From contig JAPYTV010000028.1 of the NCBI GenBank assembly GCA_029941985.1, forward strand, positions 1 through 11,048: 11,048 bases of DNA, given 5' to 3'. The stretch is from Candidatus Pelagibacter sp. Lineage in GTDB: Bacteria; Pseudomonadota; Alphaproteobacteria; Pelagibacterales; Pelagibacteraceae. The position numbers were made by a program, and so were the translations under genes. The notes under the pieces are model-generated. The model ran no database searches. It was not told the DNA's origin and was given only the letters and a program-made list of their open reading frames with translations. Below, in pieces: positions 4,993 to 11,048 of this stretch (positions are counted from its first letter, which is position 1; every line of letters begins with the position of its first letter).

Positions 4993-6441
4993 ATGAAAGT
5001 TACAATAGAAAACAAAAAAGGGTTAAGCAAAGATTTAAAAGTTTTTATAGATAAAAAAACTATGAATACTTACATGGAAGAAAAGTATGAGAAAATTAAA
5101 GACACTGTTAACTTAAAAGGATTTAGACCGGGAAAAGTTCCAAAAGAAGTTTTAAAAAGACAGTTTGGAAAAGCTATTTTTGGTGAAGTGTTAGATAAAG
5201 TTTTAAAAGATACAACAACTAAAGTTTTAGAAGAAAATAAAATTAAACCAGCAGGGCAACCAAAACTTGATTTAAAAACATACGGTGAAGATAAAGATCT
5301 AGAGTATATAATTTCTGTAACAGAACTACCAAAAGTGGAAATTAAATTTGTAGAAAATATAGAGTTTGATCAATACACAGTAAAAATTGACACAAATGAA
5401 ACTGATAAAAGAATTAAAGAAATAGCAAAAAACCAAAATAATTTTAAAGATGTAGATGAAGATAAGAAAGCATCTGATGGAAACTTAGTTATTTTTGATT
5501 ATAAAGCGACCATTGACGGTAAAGAATTTACTGGTGGTGAAGGTAAAAATACTCAATTAATTTTAGGAAAAGATTTATTTATTAAAGGTTTTGATAAACA
5601 ATTAATTGGGGTTAAAAAAAACGAAGAAAAATTTGTTGATGTAGCATTACCTGAAAACTATCCTCAAAAAGAATTCGCTAATAAAAAAGCTAAATTTAAC
5701 TGTAAAATTATTACTATAAAAAAATCTGAAGATGTAAAAATTGATGATGAATTAGCAAAAAACTTAGGAACAAAAGATTTAAAGAATTTAAAATCAATAA
5801 TTTCAAAACAAATTAACGATGAATATAAAAACTCATTGGATATGATATCCAAGAAAAAAATCCTAGAAGAAATTGAAAAGTTTAAAGTAGATGAAATTCC
5901 TGAAAACTTAATTGATGAAGAAGTTAAAATCCTATCACAGGGTATGTCAGAAGAAGAATTAAAAAAAAATAAAAAAGAATTTGAGGAAACTGCAAAAAAA
6001 AGAATTAAAGTTGGGTTAATTCTAAACGAATTTGGTGAACAAAATAATATAAAAGTTACTGAGCAAGAAATTCAGGGTGAGGTACAAAAACAAATTAGAA
6101 TGATGCCAGGTCAAGAAAAAATGGTTATGGAGTTTTACCAAAAAAATCCATCGGCATTAGCAAGTTTGAGAGGAAATGTATATGAGGAAAAAATTATCAA
6201 TTTAATTAAATCTAAAGCTAAACCAAATAATAAAGATATATCTAAAGTAGAAGCGGAAAAAATTATAAAAGAATCTCAAAAAAAAGAACATAAACATGAT
6301 AACAATCATAAAGAAGAAAAAAAAGCCAAACCTACAGACACTCCTATAAAGAAAAAAAACGATAAACTCAAAAAAACTCTTTCGAAAGAAAAAAAATCAA
6401 CAACAAAAGGTGTTAAAGCAAAAAAAGTTAGCAAAAAGTAA
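4993..6441 (+). CDS. tig: Trigger factor, ribosome-associated chaperone and prolyl isomerase
   Basis: A 482-residue trigger factor that docks next to the ribosome exit tunnel and shelters nascent chains. The N-terminal ribosome-binding domain carries the signature GFRPGKVP (43-50). The FKBP-type prolyl isomerase domain spans about 160-245 (SDGNLVIFDYKATIDGKEF onward, with the ILGKDLFIKGF and FANKKAKF stretches). The helical C-terminal chaperone arms run about 250-405. After that comes a tail of about 75 residues, 29 of them Lys among residues 406-482, with KEHKHDNNHK near 431-440; most family members end around 430-450. The start MKVTIENKKGLSKDL fits the family. It begins 16 bases after the tRNA-Leu 3' end, with no Shine-Dalgarno sequence, and leads the tig-clpP-clpX-lon run on the same strand. 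Confidence 0.96.
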   Translation: MKVTIENKKGLSKDLKVFIDKKTMNTYMEEKYEKIKDTVNLKGFRPGKVPKEVLKRQFGKAIFGEVLDKVLKDTTTKVLEENKIKPAGQPKLDLKTYGEDKDLEYIISVTELPKVEIKFVENIEFDQYTVKIDTNETDKRIKEIAKNQNNFKDVDEDKKASDGNLVIFDYKATIDGKEFTGGEGKNTQLILGKDLFIKGFDKQLIGVKKNEEKFVDVALPENYPQKEFANKKAKFNCKIITIKKSEDVKIDDELAKNLGTKDLKNLKSIISKQINDEYKNSLDMISKKKILEEIEKFKVDEIPENLIDEEVKILSQGMSEEELKKNKKEFEETAKKRIKVGLILNEFGEQNNIKVTEQEIQGEVQKQIRMMPGQEKMVMEFYQKNPSALASLRGNVYEEKIINLIKSKAKPNNKDISKVEAEKIIKESQKKEHKHDNNHKEEKKAKPTDTPIKKKNDKLKKTLSKEKKSTTKGVKAKKVSKK

Positions 6442-6445
6442 TCAC

Positions 6446-6474
6446 AAGTTGTATAAGTTAAGAGAATCAACTTA
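6446..6474 (+). promoter_or_regulatory. Competing inverted repeats at the clpP start
   Basis: Two 5' arms, AAGTTG (6446-6451) and TAAGTT (6454-6459), can each pair with the same 3' arm CAACTTA (6468-6474), which runs into the clpP ATG. Either hairpin would partly cover the start codon and the weak purine stretch AAGAGAA (6460-6466). The stems are only 6 base pairs and A+T-rich, so function is speculative. Confidence 0.2.
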
Positions 6475-7085
6475 TGACAATAAAATTTTCTGAACATATG
6501 AATACTCTAGTGCCAATGGTAGTTGAGCAAACTGGCAAAGGTGAACGAGCTTATGATATTTATTCAAGACTTTTAAAAGAAAGAGTAATTTTTTTAGTTG
6601 GCTCAATTAATGATAACGTTGCCTCTTTAATAACTGCACAACTTTTATTTTTAGAGTCAGAAGATCCAAAAAAAGAAATTTATCTTTATATAAATAGTCC
6701 AGGAGGTTTAGTTACTGCTGGTTTAGGTATTTATGATACTATGCAATATATTAAACCTGATGTTTCAACTTTATGTATTGGCCAAGCAGCATCTATGGGA
6801 TCATTCTTACTTGCTGCTGGAAAAAAAGGAAAAAGATTTTCTTTGCCAAATTCTAGAATAATGGTTCATCAACCTTCAGCTGGTTTTCAAGGTCAAGTCA
6901 CTGATATTGAAATTCATGCAAATGAAGTTTTAGCATTAAAAAAAAGACTTAATGAAATTTATTCAAAACATACAAATAAATCAGTTGACGATATAAAGTT
7001 AGCCCTTGAAAGAGATAATTTTATGACCCCGGATCTTGCTAAAGAATTTGGTTTAATTGACGAAGTGGTAGAAAATCGAAAATAG
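6474..7085 (+). CDS. clpP: ATP-dependent Clp protease proteolytic subunit
   Basis: A 203-residue serine peptidase that assembles into the double-heptamer chamber and works with ClpX (next gene) or ClpA. The catalytic triad is complete: Ser107 in GQAASMGS (103-110), His132 in MVHQPSAG (130-137) and Asp181 in ERDNFM (179-184). The YINSPGG loop (72-78) and the [12 protein letters not shown] segment (32-43) are standard, and the length is typical. The first ATG gives a short N-terminal extension before LVPMVVEQT, comparable to the processed propeptide of the family; Met9 is an alternative start. It lies 32 bases after tig, so they are probably co-transcribed. Confidence 0.97.
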   Translation: MTIKFSEHMNTLVPMVVEQTGKGERAYDIYSRLLKERVIFLVGSINDNVASLITAQLLFLESEDPKKEIYLYINSPGGLVTAGLGIYDTMQYIKPDVSTLCIGQAASMGSFLLAAGKKGKRFSLPNSRIMVHQPSAGFQGQVTDIEIHANEVLALKKRLNEIYSKHTNKSVDDIKLALERDNFMTPDLAKEFGLIDEVVENRK

Positions 7086-7089
7086 TCCA

Positions 7090-7158
7090 CAAGATCTTGA
7101 TTATTCAAAACGTACACTTGATTAGTTGGACTTATCTATATTAAAGTAGTTCAATTGA
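7090..7158 (+). promoter_or_regulatory. Repeat-rich clpP-clpX spacer, possible operator/promoter
   Basis: The 88-base spacer carries a perfect 10-base palindrome CAAGATCTTG (7090-7099), two copies of CTTGATTA exactly 21 bases apart (7096-7103, 7117-7124), a -10-like TATATT (7137-7142) and a second perfect palindrome TCAATTGA (7151-7158). The -35/-10 spacing is not good for any pair, so an independent clpX promoter is possible but not shown. Confidence 0.25.
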
Positions 7159-7173
7159 TTCGTTTTAAAAATT

Positions 7174-8442
7174 ATGACAACTAATAATAAAAATATTCTT
7201 TACTGTTCATTTTGCGGAAAAAGTCAGCACGAAGTTATAAAATTAATTGCAGGACCAACGGTTTTTATTTGTGATGAATGTGTTGAGCTTTGTATGGATA
7301 TTATTAAAGAAGAAAATAAGGATACATTTGTCAAACATCAGGATGGATTACCATCACCTAAAGAAATTTGTGCAGTTCTAGATGATTATGTAATTGGCCA
7401 AGAACATGCAAAAAAAGTTTTATCAGTTGCTGTCCATAATCATTACAAAAGATTAAACTATGAAAATAAAACAAGTAAGAATGTAGAACTGTCTAAATCA
7501 AATATTTTATTAGTTGGACCTACTGGTTGTGGTAAAACTTTATTAGCCCAAACACTTGCTAGAATTCTAGATGTTCCATTTACAATGGCTGATGCAACAA
7601 CACTAACTGAAGCTGGTTATGTCGGAGAAGATGTTGAAAATATTATTTTAAAATTATTACAAGCCGCAGATTACAATGTTGAGAAAGCTCAAAGAGGAAT
7701 TGTTTATATTGATGAAGTAGATAAAATTAGTAAAAAATCTGAAAACCCTTCTATCACCAGAGACGTATCTGGAGAAGGCGTTCAACAAGCTTTATTAAAA
7801 ATTATGGAAGGAACAGTTGCAAGTGTTCCTCCGCAAGGTGGGAGAAAACATCCTCAACAAGAGTTTTTGCAGGTTGATACAACAAATATTTTATTTATTT
7901 GTGGAGGCGCTTTTGCTGGCCTAGATAAAATTATATCTCAAAGAGATAAGGGTACTTCTATTGGTTTTGGTGCAGATGTTAAAAATACAGAAGATAAAAA
8001 AATAGGTGAATGGATGAAAACTTTAGAACCTGAAGATTTATTAAGATATGGTTTAATTCCAGAATTTATTGGTCGATTGCCAATGATAGCAACTCTTGAG
8101 GATTTAGATGAAAAATCATTAATCAAAATACTACAAGAACCAAAAAATTCTTTAACAAAGCAATATCAAGAAATGTTTAAGATAGATGGAGCGAAACTTA
8201 CTTTTAAAGATAATGCTTTAAAAGAAATTGCTTTAAAAGCCATTAACAAAAAAACTGGTGCAAGAGGACTAAGATCTATACTTGAGAATATTTTGTTAAA
8301 AACAATGTATAATCTTCCAAGTCAAGATAACGTTGAGGAGGTTATAATAGATGCTAGTGCGGCTAAAGGTCTATCACAACCTATCATAGTTCATTCCAAA
8401 ACAAACAATAAAGCTAAATCAGATAAAATATCAGCTGCTTAA
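7174..8442 (+). CDS. clpX: ATP-dependent Clp protease ATPase subunit
   Basis: A 422-residue AAA+ unfoldase that recognises tagged or adaptor-delivered proteins and threads them into ClpP. The N-terminal zinc-binding domain has Cys11, Cys14, Cys33 and Cys36. Walker A is GPTGCGKT (115-122), pore loop GYVG (148-151), and Walker [11 protein letters not shown] (176-185, Asp180-Glu181). An RKH pore loop is at 224-226, the ClpP-contact IGF loop at 263-265 (SIGFGA), an arginine-finger region [11 protein letters not shown] (293-303), and sensor [10 protein letters not shown] (362-369). All key residues are intact and the length is normal. The start is preceded by TTTTAAAAATT with no Shine-Dalgarno sequence. 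It is second in the ClpXP pair, downstream of clpP by 88 bases. Confidence 0.97.
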   Translation: MTTNNKNILYCSFCGKSQHEVIKLIAGPTVFICDECVELCMDIIKEENKDTFVKHQDGLPSPKEICAVLDDYVIGQEHAKKVLSVAVHNHYKRLNYENKTSKNVELSKSNILLVGPTGCGKTLLAQTLARILDVPFTMADATTLTEAGYVGEDVENIILKLLQAADYNVEKAQRGIVYIDEVDKISKKSENPSITRDVSGEGVQQALLKIMEGTVASVPPQGGRKHPQQEFLQVDTTNILFICGGAFAGLDKIISQRDKGTSIGFGADVKNTEDKKIGEWMKTLEPEDLLRYGLIPEFIGRLPMIATLEDLDEKSLIKILQEPKNSLTKQYQEMFKIDGAKLTFKDNALKEIALKAINKKTGARGLRSILENILLKTMYNLPSQDNVEEVIIDASAAKGLSQPIIVHSKTNNKAKSDKISAA

Positions 8443-8470
8443 TTAATCATCGTTAATAACTAATAAATAA

Positions 8471-8500
8471 CTTGCAATATAATATTTAATATCCATATTT
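8471..8500 (+). promoter_or_regulatory. Candidate heat-shock (sigma-32 type) promoter of lon
   Basis: CTTGCAA (8471-8477) resembles the sigma-32 -35 box CTTGAAA. ATCCATATT (8491-8499), 13 bases later, resembles the -10 box CCCCATNT, sharing CCAT at 8493-8496. Lon is a classical heat-shock gene. The start point would fall at about 8504-8508, on the lon ATG (8506), giving a near-leaderless message. The match is by eye and unverified. Confidence 0.45.
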
Positions 8501-8505
8501 AGATT

Positions 8506-10887
8506 ATGGATGTAAAAATTTCTTTACCACTATTACCTTTAAGAGACATAGTTGTCTTTCCAAATATGGTTGTTCCTCTATTTGTAGGAAGAGACAAATC
8601 TATAGCAGCCTTAAATGATGTAATGAAAAAAGATAAAAAAATTATTTTAGTAACTCAAAAAAATTCAGAAATTGATGACCCTAAAAAATCTGATATTTTT
8701 ATGTATGGTAGTGAAGGAATTATACTGCAACTCTTAAAACTACCAGATGGTACTGTTAAAGTACTTCTTGAAGGAAATAAAAGAGTAAAAATATTAGATT
8801 TTAATGATAATGATCAATTTATTACATGCGATTATACTTATCATAATGATGTTATAAATGAAGGTGAAGATTTAATGCCTCTAGCAATGACTGCTGTTAG
8901 AAGAATGGAAAAATTAACATCTATTAATAAAAAGGTTTCAAACGAAACAATTAATAACATTAAAGGATTAAAAGATGCGTCTTATATAGCTAACAATCTA
9001 GCATCACATATAACAGCTACGATTTTTGAAAAACAAAAAATTTTTGAAACTATTGATGTTAAGAAAAGATTAAATTCTATTATTAAAATCATGGAAAATG
9101 AGACTAGTATTATCGGTGTTGAAAAAAGAATTAGAGGTCGAGTTAGAACTCAAATGGAAAAAACCCAAAGAGAATACTATCTAAACGAACAACTTAAAGC
9201 TATTCAGAAAGAATTAGGTGAAATTGAAGATGGTAAAGATGAAACTTCAAACTTAAACAAAACTATCTTAAAAGCAAAAATGCCAAAAGAAGTTGAAAAA
9301 AAATGTATGTCAGAGCTTAAAAAATTGAAAAATATGAGCCCAATGTCAGCTGAAGCAACTGTAGTTCGAAACTATCTAGACTGGATGATTGATCTCCCTT
9401 GGTACAAAAAAAGTGAAGTTGATATAGATTTAAAAAAAGCATTAAGCGTTTTAGATACAGATCACTTTGGTTTAGAAAAAGTTAAAGAAAGAATTATTGA
9501 ATTTTTAGCTGTACAAAAAAGAATGGGCAAAATTAAAGGTCCAATTTTATGTTTGGTAGGTCCTCCTGGTGTAGGAAAAACCTCGTTAGGAAAATCAATT
9601 GCAAAAGCTACTAATAGAGAGTTTGTGAGAATGTCAGTTGGAGGAATGCGTGATGAAGCTGAAATTAGAGGCCACAGAAGAACTTATATTGGTTCCTTAC
9701 CAGGAAAAATTGTTCAGCTGATGAAAAAAGCTGGAACTAAAAACCCTTTAATTCTTATTGATGAAATAGATAAAATTGGAAATGACTACAGAGGAGATCC
9801 TTCTTCAGCATTACTAGAAGCGTTAGACCCTGAACAAAACTCAACATTTAATGATCATTATTTAGAAGTTGATTATGATTTATCTGATGTGATGTTCGTA
9901 ACTACAGCAAATACATTAAATATTTTACCTCCCTTATTAGATAGGATGGAAGTAATTAGATTGGCTGGATACACAGAAGATGAAAAAATTAATATTGCAA
10001 ACAAATTCCTTTTACCAAAACAAATAAAAGATAACGGTGTTAAAGATAACGAAATGACTTTATCAAAAGGAATAATTAAAGAAATAATTAGAAGTTATAC
10101 AAAAGAATCAGGTGTAAGAAACTTAGAAAGAGAAATTTCAAAAGTTGCAAGAAAAGTTGTAAAAAAGATAATATCTGGTGAAGAAAAAGAAGTTAAAGTA
10201 GACTCTAAAAATCTGTCTGATTTTTTAGGAATTAAAAAATTTAAATTTGGGGAACTAGAAAGTAAAGATAAAATTGGAGTCGTGACTGGTTTAGCTTGGA
10301 CTGAATATGGTGGAGAAATTCTCAAAATTGAAACTGTTACTATGCCTGGAAAAGGTAGAATGCAAATTACAGGTAAATTAGGTGATGTAATGCAAGAGTC
10401 AGTTAAAGCTGCTAAATCATTTATTAGATCTAAATGCTTGGATTATGGGATTATACCACCACTTTTTGAAAAAAAAGATTTTCATATTCACGTTCCTGAA
10501 GGTGCAACGCCAAAAGATGGACCATCTGCAGGTATTGGAATGGTTACATCAATAGTTTCTTCTATAACAAATAATCCTGTTAGAAGAGATATTGCAATGA
10601 CTGGTGAAGTTACTTTAACAGGTCAAGTATTACCAATTGGTGGATTAAAAGAAAAATTACTAGCAGCACACAGAGCAGGTATTAAACTGGTTATAATTCC
10701 TAAAGATAATGAAAAAGATCTAGTAGACATGCCTAAAAAAATTGTTGATGAGATCAAGATTGTCCCTGTTATGTATGCCGATGAAGTTTTAAAAATTGCG
10801 TTAACTAATGAACTAAAGAGAGTAGAGTGGGTTGAGGTTGAAAAAATTTCTAAAACTGGTGATAAATCTCAAGCCAGTATTCAATAA
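8506..10887 (+). CDS. lon: ATP-dependent protease Lon (LonA type)
   Basis: A 793-residue LonA protease, a cytosolic AAA+ hexamer that degrades misfolded and selected regulatory proteins. The N-terminal substrate-binding domain starts LPLLPLRDIVVFPNMVVPL (7-25). A coiled-coil region covers about 200-270 (TQREYYLNEQLKAIQKELGE, 220-239). Walker A is GPPGVGKTS (352-360), Walker B LILIDEIDKIG (415-425), and the arginine finger lies in the LLDRMEVI stretch (477-484). The protease domain has the catalytic dyad Ser674 in KDGPSAG (670-676) and Lys717 in GGLKEKLLAAH (712-722), 43 residues apart as in the E. coli enzyme. Length and domains are normal and no defects are seen. It is 63 bases after clpX, with a heat-shock-like promoter of its own in the gap. 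Downstream is a 111-base spacer and tRNA-Val. Confidence 0.97.
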   Translation: MDVKISLPLLPLRDIVVFPNMVVPLFVGRDKSIAALNDVMKKDKKIILVTQKNSEIDDPKKSDIFMYGSEGIILQLLKLPDGTVKVLLEGNKRVKILDFNDNDQFITCDYTYHNDVINEGEDLMPLAMTAVRRMEKLTSINKKVSNETINNIKGLKDASYIANNLASHITATIFEKQKIFETIDVKKRLNSIIKIMENETSIIGVEKRIRGRVRTQMEKTQREYYLNEQLKAIQKELGEIEDGKDETSNLNKTILKAKMPKEVEKKCMSELKKLKNMSPMSAEATVVRNYLDWMIDLPWYKKSEVDIDLKKALSVLDTDHFGLEKVKERIIEFLAVQKRMGKIKGPILCLVGPPGVGKTSLGKSIAKATNREFVRMSVGGMRDEAEIRGHRRTYIGSLPGKIVQLMKKAGTKNPLILIDEIDKIGNDYRGDPSSALLEALDPEQNSTFNDHYLEVDYDLSDVMFVTTANTLNILPPLLDRMEVIRLAGYTEDEKINIANKFLLPKQIKDNGVKDNEMTLSKGIIKEIIRSYTKESGVRNLEREISKVARKVVKKIISGEEKEVKVDSKNLSDFLGIKKFKFGELESKDKIGVVTGLAWTEYGGEILKIETVTMPGKGRMQITGKLGDVMQESVKAAKSFIRSKCLDYGIIPPLFEKKDFHIHVPEGATPKDGPSAGIGMVTSIVSSITNNPVRRDIAMTGEVTLTGQVLPIGGLKEKLLAAHRAGIKLVIIPKDNEKDLVDMPKKIVDEIKIVPVMYADEVLKIALTNELKRVEWVEVEKISKTGDKSQASIQ

Positions 10888-10890
10888 AGC

Positions 10891-10912
10891 TAGGGATAGT
10901 ATAGGGATAGTG
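10891..10912 (+). repeat. Tandem 11-base duplication after lon
   Basis: TAGGGATAGTA (10891-10901) is followed directly by TAGGGATAGTG (10902-10912), ten of eleven positions identical. It begins 3 bases after the lon stop codon. No hairpin is apparent, so it is not an obvious terminator. Confidence 0.85.
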
Positions 10913-10952
10913 TTTGTTCACTTATTGGACATCCGATGCACATCTTAATAGT

Positions 10953-10979
10953 TTGCTTTCTAAAATTAGTTGTTATAAA
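10953..10979 (+). promoter_or_regulatory. Candidate promoter for tRNA-Val
   Basis: TTGCTT (10953-10958) and TATAAA (10974-10979) lie 15 bases apart, a little short for sigma-70, with the tRNA start 19 bases after the -10. A TTGGACA (10925-10931) also lies upstream. The tRNA may instead be read from the lon transcript. Confidence 0.3.
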
Positions 10980-10998
10980 TAATGCGTTATTTGGTTTT

Positions 10999-11048
10999 GG
11001 GCGGTTAGCTCAGTTGGTAGAGCATCTCGTTTACACCGAGGGGGTCAA
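10999..11048 (+). tRNA. tRNA-Val, anticodon UAC, cut by the window end
   Basis: This is the 5' 50 bases of a tRNA. It has acceptor arm GGGCGGT, TA, D arm GCTC-AGTTGGTA-GAGC, and anticodon stem TCTCG/CGAGG (first pair a wobble) around loop TTTACAC with anticodon TAC at 11032-11034. The start of the variable loop, GGGTCAA, follows. The T arm and acceptor 3' strand lie beyond the window. It decodes GUN valine codons. Confidence 0.93.

Noticed and set aside
4849..10931. TTGGAC seen before tRNA-Leu (4849), before clpX (7125) and before tRNA-Val (10925) as a shared regulatory motif
   Set aside because: Only six bases, resembles a -35 box, and the flanks share nothing else.
10936..11048. Open frame beginning MHILIVCF and reading on to the window end
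   Set aside because: It runs through tRNA-Val in frame; the RLAQLVEHLVYTEG part is the familiar mistranslation of a tRNA gene.

Overview
The window looks like part of a streamlined marine alphaproteobacterial genome, most probably SAR11 (Candidatus Pelagibacter and relatives). The base composition is strongly A+T-rich. Spacers are very short, coding sequences are rich in Lys, Ile and Asn, and most starts lack a Shine-Dalgarno sequence. The gene order tig-clpP-clpX-lon is the conserved alphaproteobacterial protein quality-control cluster. The taxonomic call rests on protein flavour and composition, not on a database search.

Region 1 (1-2596, + strand) is the 3' part of a transport and metabolism operon: the C-terminal end of a TRAP transporter large membrane subunit, a complete NCS1-type nucleobase/hydantoin-like permease with a GTG start, and a classical short-chain dehydrogenase whose best start lies 5 bases after the permease stop. 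The substrate is not determined. The two transporter classes could feed one catabolic route that ends in an NAD(P)-dependent oxidation.

Region 2 (2586-4789) is a patch of short genes on both strands: a 43-residue membrane protein (-), a DUF3047 exported protein (+), a 46-residue membrane protein (-), a family-5-type uracil-DNA glycosylase (-), a 45-residue very basic protein with no acidic residue (+), and a DUF1289 four-cysteine protein (-). The three smallest reading frames are easily missed by length cut-offs. Convergent genes overlap, touch or nearly touch, without clear terminators.

Region 3 (4843-11048, + strand) is a tRNA-Leu(UAG) gene directly followed by tig (trigger factor), clpP, clpX and lon, then a tRNA-Val(UAC) cut by the window end. 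Trigger factor receives nascent chains at the ribosome, ClpXP unfolds and degrades tagged proteins, and Lon removes misfolded ones. A heat-shock (sigma-32)-like promoter can be read just before lon, and several promoters would give almost leaderless messages. No mobile element, CRISPR array or rRNA was seen. No gene cluster here amounts to a convincing undescribed system. The most novel material is the set of three small proteins and the start-site and promoter architecture.
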